This document shows positions 41,345 to 49,185 of a DNA stretch of 53,599 nucleotides, one piece after another. Numbering within the stretch: position 1 is the first letter of the stretch; each line of letters starts with the position of its first letter. The position numbers were made by a program, and so were the translations under genes. Location: positions 1-53,599 of the forward strand of contig JAGCYI010000224.1 of assembly GCA_017960885.1 (NCBI GenBank), given 5' to 3'. The notes beneath the pieces are model-generated. The model did no database searches, was not told where the DNA came from, and saw only the letters and a program-made list of their open reading frames with translations. This stretch comes from Bacteroidales bacterium (GTDB taxonomy: Bacteria; Bacteroidota; Bacteroidia; Bacteroidales; UBA3824).

Positions 41345-43912
41345 ATGAAAATTTTAAATTTGGCTTTGGCAATAGCCGCACCCGCTTTGATGTCGGTAAC
41401 TTATTTACCGTCTGATAACTTGCCTTTGATTTCTAACAATGTATTGTATACCAATAACATAACTATCCTAAAAGGTTCTTTTAGACTTAGCTCACAACCC
41501 TATTACGATTCGCTTTTTACCAAAGCTGACCGTAAAAAGCTCGCCAAGGCAGAAAAGCTCCGCACCAAGTGTGATGACGGACTTTTGGAGAAAGCCGCTC
41601 TTGAAACCGAAGCTAACGATCTGGAGCGTGAGGGGGACAAATCATCTAAAACTTTGAAAAAAATCACTAAACTTCGCGCTAAAGCTGCCAGCAAAGAACT
41701 CGCAGCCCTCAAATCTTTTGAAACAGCATCTGCCACATTCAAAGATATTTACACTGCCGAACTTAAAAACAAGATTGTTGACACTTCGTCGGCTCGTGGT
41801 AAGGCTGCCTATGCCCTCGCTCAACAGGCTAACGAACTATACGCTCTTACCGAGAACGAGAAAAAGACAGTGAATACCGAAAACGCATTGACTATTTACC
41901 GTTCAATGTATAACAAATTGGATAAAGCAGTTGAAAACCAAGAACTTGCTTTCGCTATTCTTAAAAACGACCCCTTGGTTGATTACACCCAATATCTTTC
42001 GCCTACTAATTCAAAACCGGTGTCTGACCCCAAGGTTGTCGCCTCCAAAGACGAACAGCCTGTTTTGCGTGCTCCTCAGCATTACGATTTCAATACAGAT
42101 GCTAATATTTACCGTATTCGTTACAACGAATTTGTTGATAGTTTGAAGGTTAGCGATACCGACCGTGCAGCTATGCAAAAACAGTTTGACGCCGAAAACA
42201 ACGCTTCACAGCTGATGCTCAAGGCTACAAATCTCGGCATCAAGGCCGATTCGTTGCGTATTTTTGCATCTGAGGCTCTCACCATTACCGAAAAAGAGTA
42301 TTACGACCAGCTTGCCCAAGAAGAGGAACTTAACGAATGTTCTTCCCTTGTTTCGGCTGTAACACAAGAGGTTAAGACCAACAACGCACTTTTTGAACTT
42401 TACGAAAAATACATTCCAAAGATCCGTAAAAATAATCCTACCGCAAAAGCTTATGAAGATCAGGCTGTTAACCTTTATAATATGTCTAAATCTTACGAGA
42501 CTTTTGCAGCCAATAAGTACAGCAAGGTAGAAAAATACACTTCGCTTTCTGCTGGAAACGAAATTAAGCTTCAGGCTATAGCCTGTATGGAAAACGCCAT
42601 TGCAAGTTACCTTGGAATGCCGCTTTCGTCCGACAAGCATATTGCTGCCTCTGTAATGGATCATTCCGACGGATTGCCAATGGATATGCCAATGGTGGCT
42701 GAACCAGAAAAACCTGCTACAGCCCAGCCTTCTACGCCCTCCAATCCAACAGTTGACAAACCTAAGGCGCAACCAAAGGATACAGTGGCTACCAGCAAAC
42801 CCAAACAAACTGCTAAAACCACCACAACTCCTAAAAATACTGCCACTCCAAAAACTACAAGTGGCGCTACCAGTGGCACTAATAAACCCAAAGCAACTAC
42901 AACTCCCGTTGCCAAAGTTCCTGTATCTAATTCAAACGCTCCCGCAGTTTCGTCTTGGTACTATACCAAAGAGGACCAGCGTTTAAGACCATACACATAT
43001 CCTTCGGGAACAATATTCACAGTTGAAACAGGTATTTATAAAGAGATGCCCGAACCGGTGGAATTTCCCGCTGTGAATGTTTTTGTAGCCGAAAAGCTTA
43101 AAAATCAGAACTATATGCGCTATTACCTTGGTTCGTACAAAACCTACGACGCGGCTCTCGCAGCCCAGGCAATGGCTAAAAACGGCGGATACAAATCGGC
43201 AGTGATTTCTGCGTTTGTTAATGGTAAGAAAACTAACGTGAATACCGCCAAGGCTTCTGCCGAAAAGCAGTCTGGATATCAGGCACAAGTTCAAAGCGAA
43301 CTTCGCGACCTGAGCCAATATCAGCAACAGTTCGCTCCTCAACCCGAACCCGTGCAGATTGTTCAATCTACTGGCTCAACCGACGCCCAACCTTTGTCAA
43401 CTATTTATGGAACGGCTTACGCTGTACAGATTTCGTCGGTGCCCACTCTGCTCAACAAATCGTCGTTTAATGTAAACCAGCTCTTCTACGACCAGAACAA
43501 CGGCGGTCTTTACCGCTACTACACAGGTGTTTCCACCGATTTGAACATAGCCAAGGCAAACCTCCAAACAATGAAGGCTTGCGGCTATGAAGACGCCTAC
43601 ATTATTAAGGTGTCGAACGGACAAAATGCAGGTCCTGTAACTTCGTCTAATCCGCAAACCGCGTCAAACAAAACTGTTTACCGTGTGCAGATCGGAGCCT
43701 ACAAATCGGCTTTGTCGAAAGAGGTTAAAAACAAGATGGACAAACTCAAAAAATCTTACGCTGTTCATACTTCGAAGAGCGGAGAATACACCGTATACAC
43801 CGTTGGAGATTGTGATACAAGGGCTCAGGCCGACAATCTTAGAGCCAATCTTGTAAAACTTGGCTACACCGAGTCGTATGTGGTAACATTTATTAATGGA
43901 GTAAAACAATAA
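41345..43912 (+). CDS. Multi-SPOR-domain envelope protein with coiled-coil N-terminus
   Basis: An 855-aa protein. After a weak hydrophobic leader (MKILNLALAIAAPALM) comes a charged, helical region (about 50-430) with repeated KAxKLRxK-type stretches. A Pro/Thr/Lys-rich linker follows (about 445-530), and then at least three SPOR-like repeats, each about 70-80 residues with an aromatic (V/T)(E/Q)xGxYxx lead and a YYxG-SYxTYxAALxA pattern (about 560-630, 690-755, 775-855). SPOR domains bind peptidoglycan stripped of stem peptides at division sites. It may therefore tether to septal or remodelled peptidoglycan. It is followed 13 bp later by a flotillin-like gene, with which it is likely co-transcribed. 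Confidence 0.8.
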   Translation: MKILNLALAIAAPALMSVTYLPSDNLPLISNNVLYTNNITILKGSFRLSSQPYYDSLFTKADRKKLAKAEKLRTKCDDGLLEKAALETEANDLEREGDKSSKTLKKITKLRAKAASKELAALKSFETASATFKDIYTAELKNKIVDTSSARGKAAYALAQQANELYALTENEKKTVNTENALTIYRSMYNKLDKAVENQELAFAILKNDPLVDYTQYLSPTNSKPVSDPKVVASKDEQPVLRAPQHYDFNTDANIYRIRYNEFVDSLKVSDTDRAAMQKQFDAENNASQLMLKATNLGIKADSLRIFASEALTITEKEYYDQLAQEEELNECSSLVSAVTQEVKTNNALFELYEKYIPKIRKNNPTAKAYEDQAVNLYNMSKSYETFAANKYSKVEKYTSLSAGNEIKLQAIACMENAIASYLGMPLSSDKHIAASVMDHSDGLPMDMPMVAEPEKPATAQPSTPSNPTVDKPKAQPKDTVATSKPKQTAKTTTTPKNTATPKTTSGATSGTNKPKATTTPVAKVPVSNSNAPAVSSWYYTKEDQRLRPYTYPSGTIFTVETGIYKEMPEPVEFPAVNVFVAEKLKNQNYMRYYLGSYKTYDAALAAQAMAKNGGYKSAVISAFVNGKKTNVNTAKASAEKQSGYQAQVQSELRDLSQYQQQFAPQPEPVQIVQSTGSTDAQPLSTIYGTAYAVQISSVPTLLNKSSFNVNQLFYDQNNGGLYRYYTGVSTDLNIAKANLQTMKACGYEDAYIIKVSNGQNAGPVTSSNPQTASNKTVYRVQIGAYKSALSKEVKNKMDKLKKSYAVHTSKSGEYTVYTVGDCDTRAQADNLRANLVKLGYTESYVVTFINGVKQ

Positions 43913-43925
43913 ATATCATTGTCTT

Positions 43926-45965
43926 ATGGACTATATAGGCTTTTTATTAGCGCTTGTTTTCATATTGGTGTCGGTAGTTTTGGCTACTATTTTGTTGAAA
44001 GACCGCAAATCCAAGTTCTCAAAATCGATTCGCGAACTCGGCTACCATGTTTTTGGCAATCCTTATTATAACAAAGCCAAAGAGTTGGAACCTGTTGAGC
44101 GTGAGCGTCTTGTGGCAGTGTTGAAGTGCGCAAGAGATTACACCATTAATATCGATTTTAAAGAGGCCATCGAAATTGCCAAATGCAAAAAAATCACTAA
44201 TATTGAGCTGTTTGTTTATAGTTATTACATTATAAATCAGGTAGATGCAAGTTTCTCTTTGGAAATGTTGCGCAAAGTGGCTGAAATTTTGAAACAAAAC
44301 GCCGACGATGCCAAACTTAAAGAGGAGCAAAATCCTGAATCTATCGACAAATCTAAGAGCGACCAGAAAATCCGTCAGAATGTTGAGACATTCGCCCGCA
44401 GCTGGGCCGACCAGATAAATGCCGACCTAAGAATTAGTTACGAAACCGCTTTGCGTTATATCAACGACAAGAAGGATTTCAGTCAGTTGGTAAGTCTCGA
44501 CATTATGGCTAAAAACGAGGGTCTCGACATCGAAGAGCGTCCCCTTATCAACCAAATCGACGAGGAGGGTCTCAAACTTATTATTTATGCTATGATTCGC
44601 GCCAACAGCGCAGGCATTTTCCTCGACGACGAAAGCAGTTACCGTATCAACAAGGTGCAGAATATCAACGAGTACAAAGACGCGTTTAAGATTACTACCA
44701 CCTTGCTCAAAAACCTCTACAAAAACTATCACCGCGACGTTACCCGCTTTACCAACGCTATGATAAGGGCGCACAATGCACAGCTCTGGCTCAATTTCTC
44801 CGAATCCGACCTCTATGCCCTTTCCGACGATGATTTCGACAATCTTATTTCTAACCTTATTAAGGCTAAGAATGGCGGAATTATCATTGATCCTAAGGAT
44901 TTGATTCTTCACAATGTTTCGGGCGAACAGATGAACAATCTTATCTCCGCCATTATCAAGGCTAAGGCTTACGGACTTTCGGATCAGCTTAATTTCAACG
45001 AACTTATGCGTTACCATGTTACCACAGGGTCCGACGTTATGAAGTTTGTGAAGTCGCTCCGTTTTATCAGAGAAAATGGTCTTGACTTGGAAATTAACAA
45101 AGACGACCTCATTGAATATTCTCGACCCGATGCCGATATTTACGACTGTGTTCAGTCTATGAAGATTGCCGCCGAACTGGAACCCACCGAAACCGAAAAC
45201 GGCATCACTCGTCGTATGGTTAAGAAACATTTCTTAGAGTTCGGCAAAGTGCTTGAAACTATTAAGAGTATTCGCAAGGCCCGTAAAGCTGGATTATCTA
45301 TTGATATGGTTCTTGCAGGTAAGATTATTCGGTCGGGCAAATATTCCTCGTTAGACGAAGCTATTTCGTGGGCATTGAAACCTCAGGTTGTTGAGGTAAA
45401 AGATTGTTTGACAATTGTTTGTAAGTCTGGCGTACAGATCACACCAAAAATCAATATCACTGTGCGCGGCAAGATGGAACTTATTTTTGTGGGATACGGA
45501 CTCGACATTCTTGGCAAACGTATCAATGAGGCTGTGGTTACAAAACTTGAATCGTTCGACGACCATGAATCGATTCTCAAAAACCTTTCGCCCATTTCGC
45601 ACGAGGTACTCAAAATGATTAATGAGGAGGAGGAAAAACGCGAAATCAAGACCAATCCCGAACGTGCAACCGAAACGCAGCTCAACAAATATTGCGCTTA
45701 TCAGCTGTTGGACGTAAATATTTACGATATTATTATTGGCCAAAATATTAAGTCTGAACTAGAACTTCGTCAGGCTGAAATTCAGAGCCGCAAACGCATT
45801 ATTCAAGCCGAAGCCGACCGTGCCAAGGCCGAGGCCGACCTGCGCATTGCAATGGTGCAACAGTACAAAGACGGCACTAAACCCAATTTCAACGAACTTC
45901 ACAAGGCTAATCTTTTGAACGAGAAACCAAAGTCGATTGAAACAGGTTACGAAAAGGATGAATAA
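43926..45965 (+). CDS. Flotillin-like protein with 32-residue helical repeats (longer)
   Basis: This 679-aa protein has an N-terminal membrane helix (residues 4-24, IGFLLALVFILVSVVLATIL). Residues about 210-390 hold degenerate repeats, of which three successive units are about 32 residues long (for example NAQLWLNFSESDLYALSDDD and NGGIIIDPKDLILHNVSGEQ, each closing in I-K-A-K). Residues about 480-660 match the C-terminal SPFH/FloA part: VVEVKDCLTIVCKSGVQITP, then the NEAVVTKLES and YQLLDVNIYDIIIG segments and a coiled coil rich in KAEAD. FloA-type flotillins of about 330 aa organise membrane microdomains; this one has an extra ~350 residues. The usual NfeD partner is not adjacent. Confidence 0.72.
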   Translation: MDYIGFLLALVFILVSVVLATILLKDRKSKFSKSIRELGYHVFGNPYYNKAKELEPVERERLVAVLKCARDYTINIDFKEAIEIAKCKKITNIELFVYSYYIINQVDASFSLEMLRKVAEILKQNADDAKLKEEQNPESIDKSKSDQKIRQNVETFARSWADQINADLRISYETALRYINDKKDFSQLVSLDIMAKNEGLDIEERPLINQIDEEGLKLIIYAMIRANSAGIFLDDESSYRINKVQNINEYKDAFKITTTLLKNLYKNYHRDVTRFTNAMIRAHNAQLWLNFSESDLYALSDDDFDNLISNLIKAKNGGIIIDPKDLILHNVSGEQMNNLISAIIKAKAYGLSDQLNFNELMRYHVTTGSDVMKFVKSLRFIRENGLDLEINKDDLIEYSRPDADIYDCVQSMKIAAELEPTETENGITRRMVKKHFLEFGKVLETIKSIRKARKAGLSIDMVLAGKIIRSGKYSSLDEAISWALKPQVVEVKDCLTIVCKSGVQITPKINITVRGKMELIFVGYGLDILGKRINEAVVTKLESFDDHESILKNLSPISHEVLKMINEEEEKREIKTNPERATETQLNKYCAYQLLDVNIYDIIIGQNIKSELELRQAEIQSRKRIIQAEADRAKAEADLRIAMVQQYKDGTKPNFNELHKANLLNEKPKSIETGYEKDE

Positions 45966-46073
45966 ATTTTATTATATTTGCTAAAAAAAATATAGTAAAT
46001 TACTATTAGTAAAGCAAATTATATATATATTTGTGACTGAATTGATTAACATACTACTCAAAAATAGTGCAAG

Positions 46074-47504
46074 ATGACTAAATTTATTTATACTATATGT
46101 TTGATTTTCACGCTGTTATTTGTTCAGTCGTGTACTATCAACGACAATGAAGACCGCTATCAGGATATTCAGATTTCGGAACTAGTAACTGATGATGTGA
46201 GCGAAAGCTCAATACCTTCTGCTGAGGGCAGTGTGTGGGACACTATTTTGGTGGTGCTTATTGCATTGGTGATAGCAGCTTCTGTGGTCTACTTTTTTAT
46301 AGCATTGGTGCCGTTGAAACTTTGGTTCCAGGCTCGATTGTCAAAAGTGCGGGTGTCGTGGTTCCTGCTTATCAAGATGAAATGGCAGAATATTCCGCAG
46401 TCTAAAATCCTTTACCTGCTTGTAAAGGCACAGAACGCCCACCTTAGCCTCGATCCCAAGCAGCTTTGCGACCACTATCTTGCAGGTGTGGATATCAATG
46501 TGGTGGTCGACACCCTTATCCGCGCCGGTAACGCCAAACTCAAAATTTCGGTTGAGGAGATGGCTCAGCAGTATCTTGCCAAGGTTGACGTTACTGCTAT
46601 TATTCATGCGCTTATAATGGCTAAAAACGCCAAAATCAATGTAGATGTTACCGAACTTGCCGCTTATTATCTTGCCGGCGTAAATGTTATCGACCTTATC
46701 AAGGCAAAGATTGTGGCCGACAACTCTGGTTTCAGCATTTCGCTCAACGACCTCAAAGAGCACTATTTGGCAGGTGGAAACCTCGAAAAGACTATCGAGG
46801 CTTATATTTCAGCCAAGAAGGCAAGTCTGCCCGATTTCGAGTTTAAGGATATTGCCGCTATCGACCTCTCTAACCTCGATGTTATTGAGTCAGTCAAGTC
46901 GGCCATTACTCCCCGCGTGGTTGAAACCGACGGTGTGCGCGGTGTGGCTCGCGATGGTGTGGAAATCACTATGAAAGTGAAAGTTACTATTCGTTCGCAT
47001 ATCAAAAACATCATTGGTGGTGTGAGCGAGGAGACCGTGCTTGCCCGTGTTAACGAGGGTCTTGCCACACAGATTGGTCTCGCTAAAAATCATAACGAAA
47101 TATTACAAAACCCTTACCTCGTTGCCGACAAGGTAGAAAACGCCAACCTTCACGAAAGTTCAGCCTATGAGATTCTTTCGGTCGACGTTTCGGATATCAA
47201 GGTGGGCAGCGATGTGGGCGCAGGACTTAAATCTGTGCGCGCTAAGGCTATGGCAGAAGAAGCCCGTGCCGAACTTATTCTCGCTGAAGAAAAGGTTCAA
47301 AAGGCTATGGCGTCGGCATTCCTCGACGGCAACCTTTCTATCAAAGACTACACCGACATCAAGAACAAACAAGCCGACACCCTTATGCGTCAGAGCTTTG
47401 CCAAAATGGACGAATCGGGCAACCAGATTACCAAGGAGGATATTCTTGAATCGGAAGATGCTATTCCATCAACTTACGACGAAGAAAAGAAGGATCAGAA
47501 CTAA
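46074..47504 (+). CDS. FloA-type flotillin with four 32-residue repeats
   Basis: A 476-aa FloA/UPF0365-family protein. It has a lipobox-like leader (LLFVQSC at about residue 20), then a hydrophobic helix (about 60-85) that continues into the FloA lead-in (VPLKLWFQARLSKVRVSW). Four repeats of exactly 32 residues begin at N121, N153, N185 and N217, each ending in a (A/I)xAK/D-like turn with YLAGV/YLAGG at the centre. The typical FloA core follows: EFKDIAAIDLSNLDVIESV, VARDGVEITMKVKVTIR, GGVSEETVLARVNEG and AYEILSVDVSDIKVGSDVGA. The known FloA has about one such LAGG unit (about 330 aa total), so the block is an expansion. A TATATTTG near 46026-46033 could be its own -7 box. Confidence 0.85.
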   Translation: MTKFIYTICLIFTLLFVQSCTINDNEDRYQDIQISELVTDDVSESSIPSAEGSVWDTILVVLIALVIAASVVYFFIALVPLKLWFQARLSKVRVSWFLLIKMKWQNIPQSKILYLLVKAQNAHLSLDPKQLCDHYLAGVDINVVVDTLIRAGNAKLKISVEEMAQQYLAKVDVTAIIHALIMAKNAKINVDVTELAAYYLAGVNVIDLIKAKIVADNSGFSISLNDLKEHYLAGGNLEKTIEAYISAKKASLPDFEFKDIAAIDLSNLDVIESVKSAITPRVVETDGVRGVARDGVEITMKVKVTIRSHIKNIIGGVSEETVLARVNEGLATQIGLAKNHNEILQNPYLVADKVENANLHESSAYEILSVDVSDIKVGSDVGAGLKSVRAKAMAEEARAELILAEEKVQKAMASAFLDGNLSIKDYTDIKNKQADTLMRQSFAKMDESGNQITKEDILESEDAIPSTYDEEKKDQN

Positions 47505-47530
47505 TAGTTCCAGACTACACATTCCCGCAT

Positions 47531-47568
47531 AAAAAAACCTAATGCTCGTATTCACTACGAGCATCAGG
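47531..47568 (-). terminator. Terminator of the tRNA-Val array (minus strand)
   Basis: A 13-bp stem with one mismatch (47538-47550 with 47556-47568, ATGCTCGTA core) is followed on the minus strand by seven Ts (A at 47531-47537). It lies downstream of the three minus-strand tRNAs. Confidence 0.85.
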
Positions 47569-47603
47569 CCAACAACTTTAAATTTTAAGAATTTGAGAAA
47601 AAG

Positions 47604-47678
47604 TGGGAGTAACAGGATTCGAACCTATGACCCTCTGCTTGTAAGGCAGATGCTCTGAACCAGCTGAGCTATACTCCC
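47604..47678 (-). tRNA. tRNA-Val (anticodon TAC), copy 3 of array
   Basis: Minus-strand cloverleaf: acceptor GGGAGTA with a complementary TACTCCC, D-arm GCTCAGCTGGTTCAGAGC, anticodon loop CTTACAA (TAC), T-loop TTCGAAT. Its sequence is identical to the two other copies. CCA is not encoded. Confidence 0.95.
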
Positions 47679-47719
47679 GATGATTAACGGTTTTCTTGGT
47701 TTAATTGTCAATTATTAAG

Positions 47720-47794
47720 TGGGAGTAACAGGATTCGAACCTATGACCCTCTGCTTGTAAGGCAGATGCTCTGAACCAGCTGAGCTATACTCCC
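47720..47794 (-). tRNA. tRNA-Val (anticodon TAC), copy 2 of array
   Basis: Identical in sequence to the copy at 47604-47678; same minus-strand orientation and same TAC anticodon. Confidence 0.95.
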
Positions 47795-47833
47795 GTTGAT
47801 AACGGTTTCTTGTTTTAATTGTCAATTATAAAG

Positions 47834-47908
47834 TGGGAGTAACAGGATTCGAACCTATGACCCTCTGCTTGTAAGGCAGATGCTCTGAACCAGCTGAGCT
47901 ATACTCCC
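47834..47908 (-). tRNA. tRNA-Val (anticodon TAC), copy 1 of array
   Basis: First of the three in transcription order, next to the minus-strand promoter at 47940-47970. Identical to the other two copies. Confidence 0.95.
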
Positions 47909-47939
47909 GTTAAAAGAACGTCTTTCGTTTTTTGCGATG

Positions 47940-47970
47940 CAAATGTATAGGTTATTTTTGTAACTGCAAA
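47940..47970 (-). promoter_or_regulatory. Promoter for the tRNA-Val array (minus strand)
   Basis: Read on the minus strand: TTTG (47967-47970), a 19-bp spacer, TACATTTG (47940-47947), a full consensus match. The first tRNA begins 31 bp downstream. Confidence 0.8.
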
Positions 47971-48116
47971 TTTTCCACGCTATTTTTTTACACTTTTTTA
48001 TGTTTTTTTTTCAAGGAACTGATTAATGGTATCTTATCATAACAACATATTTGTGCTGAGGTGCAATTTTATATTCACCTGAGCGTTTTAATACGGTATT
48101 TTATATGTTTATAATA

Positions 48117-49118
48117 ATGAAAAAAATTCTATCAATCTTTACTGTCCTTTTCCTCTTGTCGGCGTGCGGAAAGGACGATGAAAACGAAACTGCTCCCGAC
48201 ATCGACGACACTCCTTCCGCTAAGTCGTCGGACGATTATCGTGGCCTTATGCGCGATTTTGTTACCTCTATCAGCAAAAAGGGAAAGTCTGCTATTCCTG
48301 GCTTTGCTGTGATTCCTCAAAATGGCATTCAACTTGTTGCCACTGGCGACGAACCCGACACTCCTCTTGCTGAACAGTATCTTGCCGCTATCGACGGTCA
48401 CGGTCAGGAGGATATTTTTTATGGTTCGCCATCCGACAATCATGCTACTTCTAAGAGCGACACCGAATGGCTGCGTGCTTATTTGGATCGTTCAAAGGCT
48501 AAGGGAAATGTTATTCTCTGCACTGATTATTGCAGCAGCGAGGAAAAAATGAAGGATTCACGCCAAAAAAACGCAGAGGCTGGATACTTGTCGTATCAGG
48601 CTATTGAGCGTAATCTAAATGTGATTCCTAATTACACTCCCGAAAACGAAAATTCCAACGATATTAAGTCGCTCAAAGATGCTAAAAATTTTCTCTATAT
48701 TCTTGAACTGAGCGGTTTTGCATCTAAAGACGCTTTTATTTCGGCTGTTTGCAACACTAATTTCGATGTTTTAATCACCGACCTGTTTTTTTACGACGAC
48801 AACGCTTTTACCGCTGAAGAGGTTGAACGTATGCGTCAAAAGAAAAACGGTGGCAAACGTATGGTGGTTTGCTACATGTCGATAGGGGAGGCGGAGGATT
48901 ACCGTTTTTATTGGCAAAACGATTGGAAAAAGAATCCGCCAGAATTTCTCGACAAGGAAAATCCCGACTGGGATGGCAACTTTAAGGTAAAATATTGGAT
49001 TTCATCATGGCAGGACATAATCCTTAACCAATATCTCACCAAAATTATCGATGCTCGCTACGATGGCGTTTATTTGGATATTATCGACGCATTTGAGTAT
49101 TATGAAGATGAGGACTAG
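48117..49118 (+). CDS. GH114/TM1410-like glycosidase-type lipoprotein
   Basis: A 333-aa protein with a lipoprotein signal (LLSACGKD; lipid-bearing Cys at residue 17) and an Asp/Glu-rich start. The body has the features of the MJ1477/TM1410 family related to GH114 endo-alpha-1,4-polygalactosaminidase: CYMSIGEAEDYRFYW, a DGVYLDIIDAFEYY end with acidic residues, and WDGNFKVKYW. GH114 enzymes degrade polygalactosamine in biofilm polymer. The catalytic activity of this subgroup is not established. The start at 48117 is chosen because the signal peptide begins there; an ATG at 48105 is in frame. A bidirectional terminator follows. Confidence 0.78.
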   Translation: MKKILSIFTVLFLLSACGKDDENETAPDIDDTPSAKSSDDYRGLMRDFVTSISKKGKSAIPGFAVIPQNGIQLVATGDEPDTPLAEQYLAAIDGHGQEDIFYGSPSDNHATSKSDTEWLRAYLDRSKAKGNVILCTDYCSSEEKMKDSRQKNAEAGYLSYQAIERNLNVIPNYTPENENSNDIKSLKDAKNFLYILELSGFASKDAFISAVCNTNFDVLITDLFFYDDNAFTAEEVERMRQKKNGGKRMVVCYMSIGEAEDYRFYWQNDWKKNPPEFLDKENPDWDGNFKVKYWISSWQDIILNQYLTKIIDARYDGVYLDIIDAFEYYEDED

Positions 49119-49140
49119 TTTTATTGAAAAATAAAAAAAA

Positions 49141-49170
49141 GGCTTCCAAGTATTTTGGAAGCCTTTTTTT
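49141..49170. terminator. Bidirectional terminator
   Basis: Perfect stem GGCTTCCAA (49141-49149) with TTGGAAGCC (49155-49163), flanked by an A-run on the left and T-run on the right. It serves the + strand glycosidase-type gene and the minus-strand alpha-2-macroglobulin. Confidence 0.9.
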
Positions 49171-49185
49171 ATGATATATCAATGT

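Larger units (their letters stand above)
47604..47908 (-). repeat. Tandem triplication of a ~115-bp tRNA-Val unit
   Basis: Copies are spaced 116 and 114 bp apart, and the two intervening spacers are themselves nearly the same (AACGGTTTTCTTGGTTTAAT versus AACGGTTTCTTGTTTTAAT, then TGTCAATTAT). Each unit thus includes tRNA plus spacer, pointing to fairly recent tandem duplication. Confidence 0.85.

Noticed and set aside
44427..45230. 267-codon minus-strand frame inside the flotillin-like gene
   Set aside because: Antisense shadow of a gene with clear family motifs; no independent promoter.
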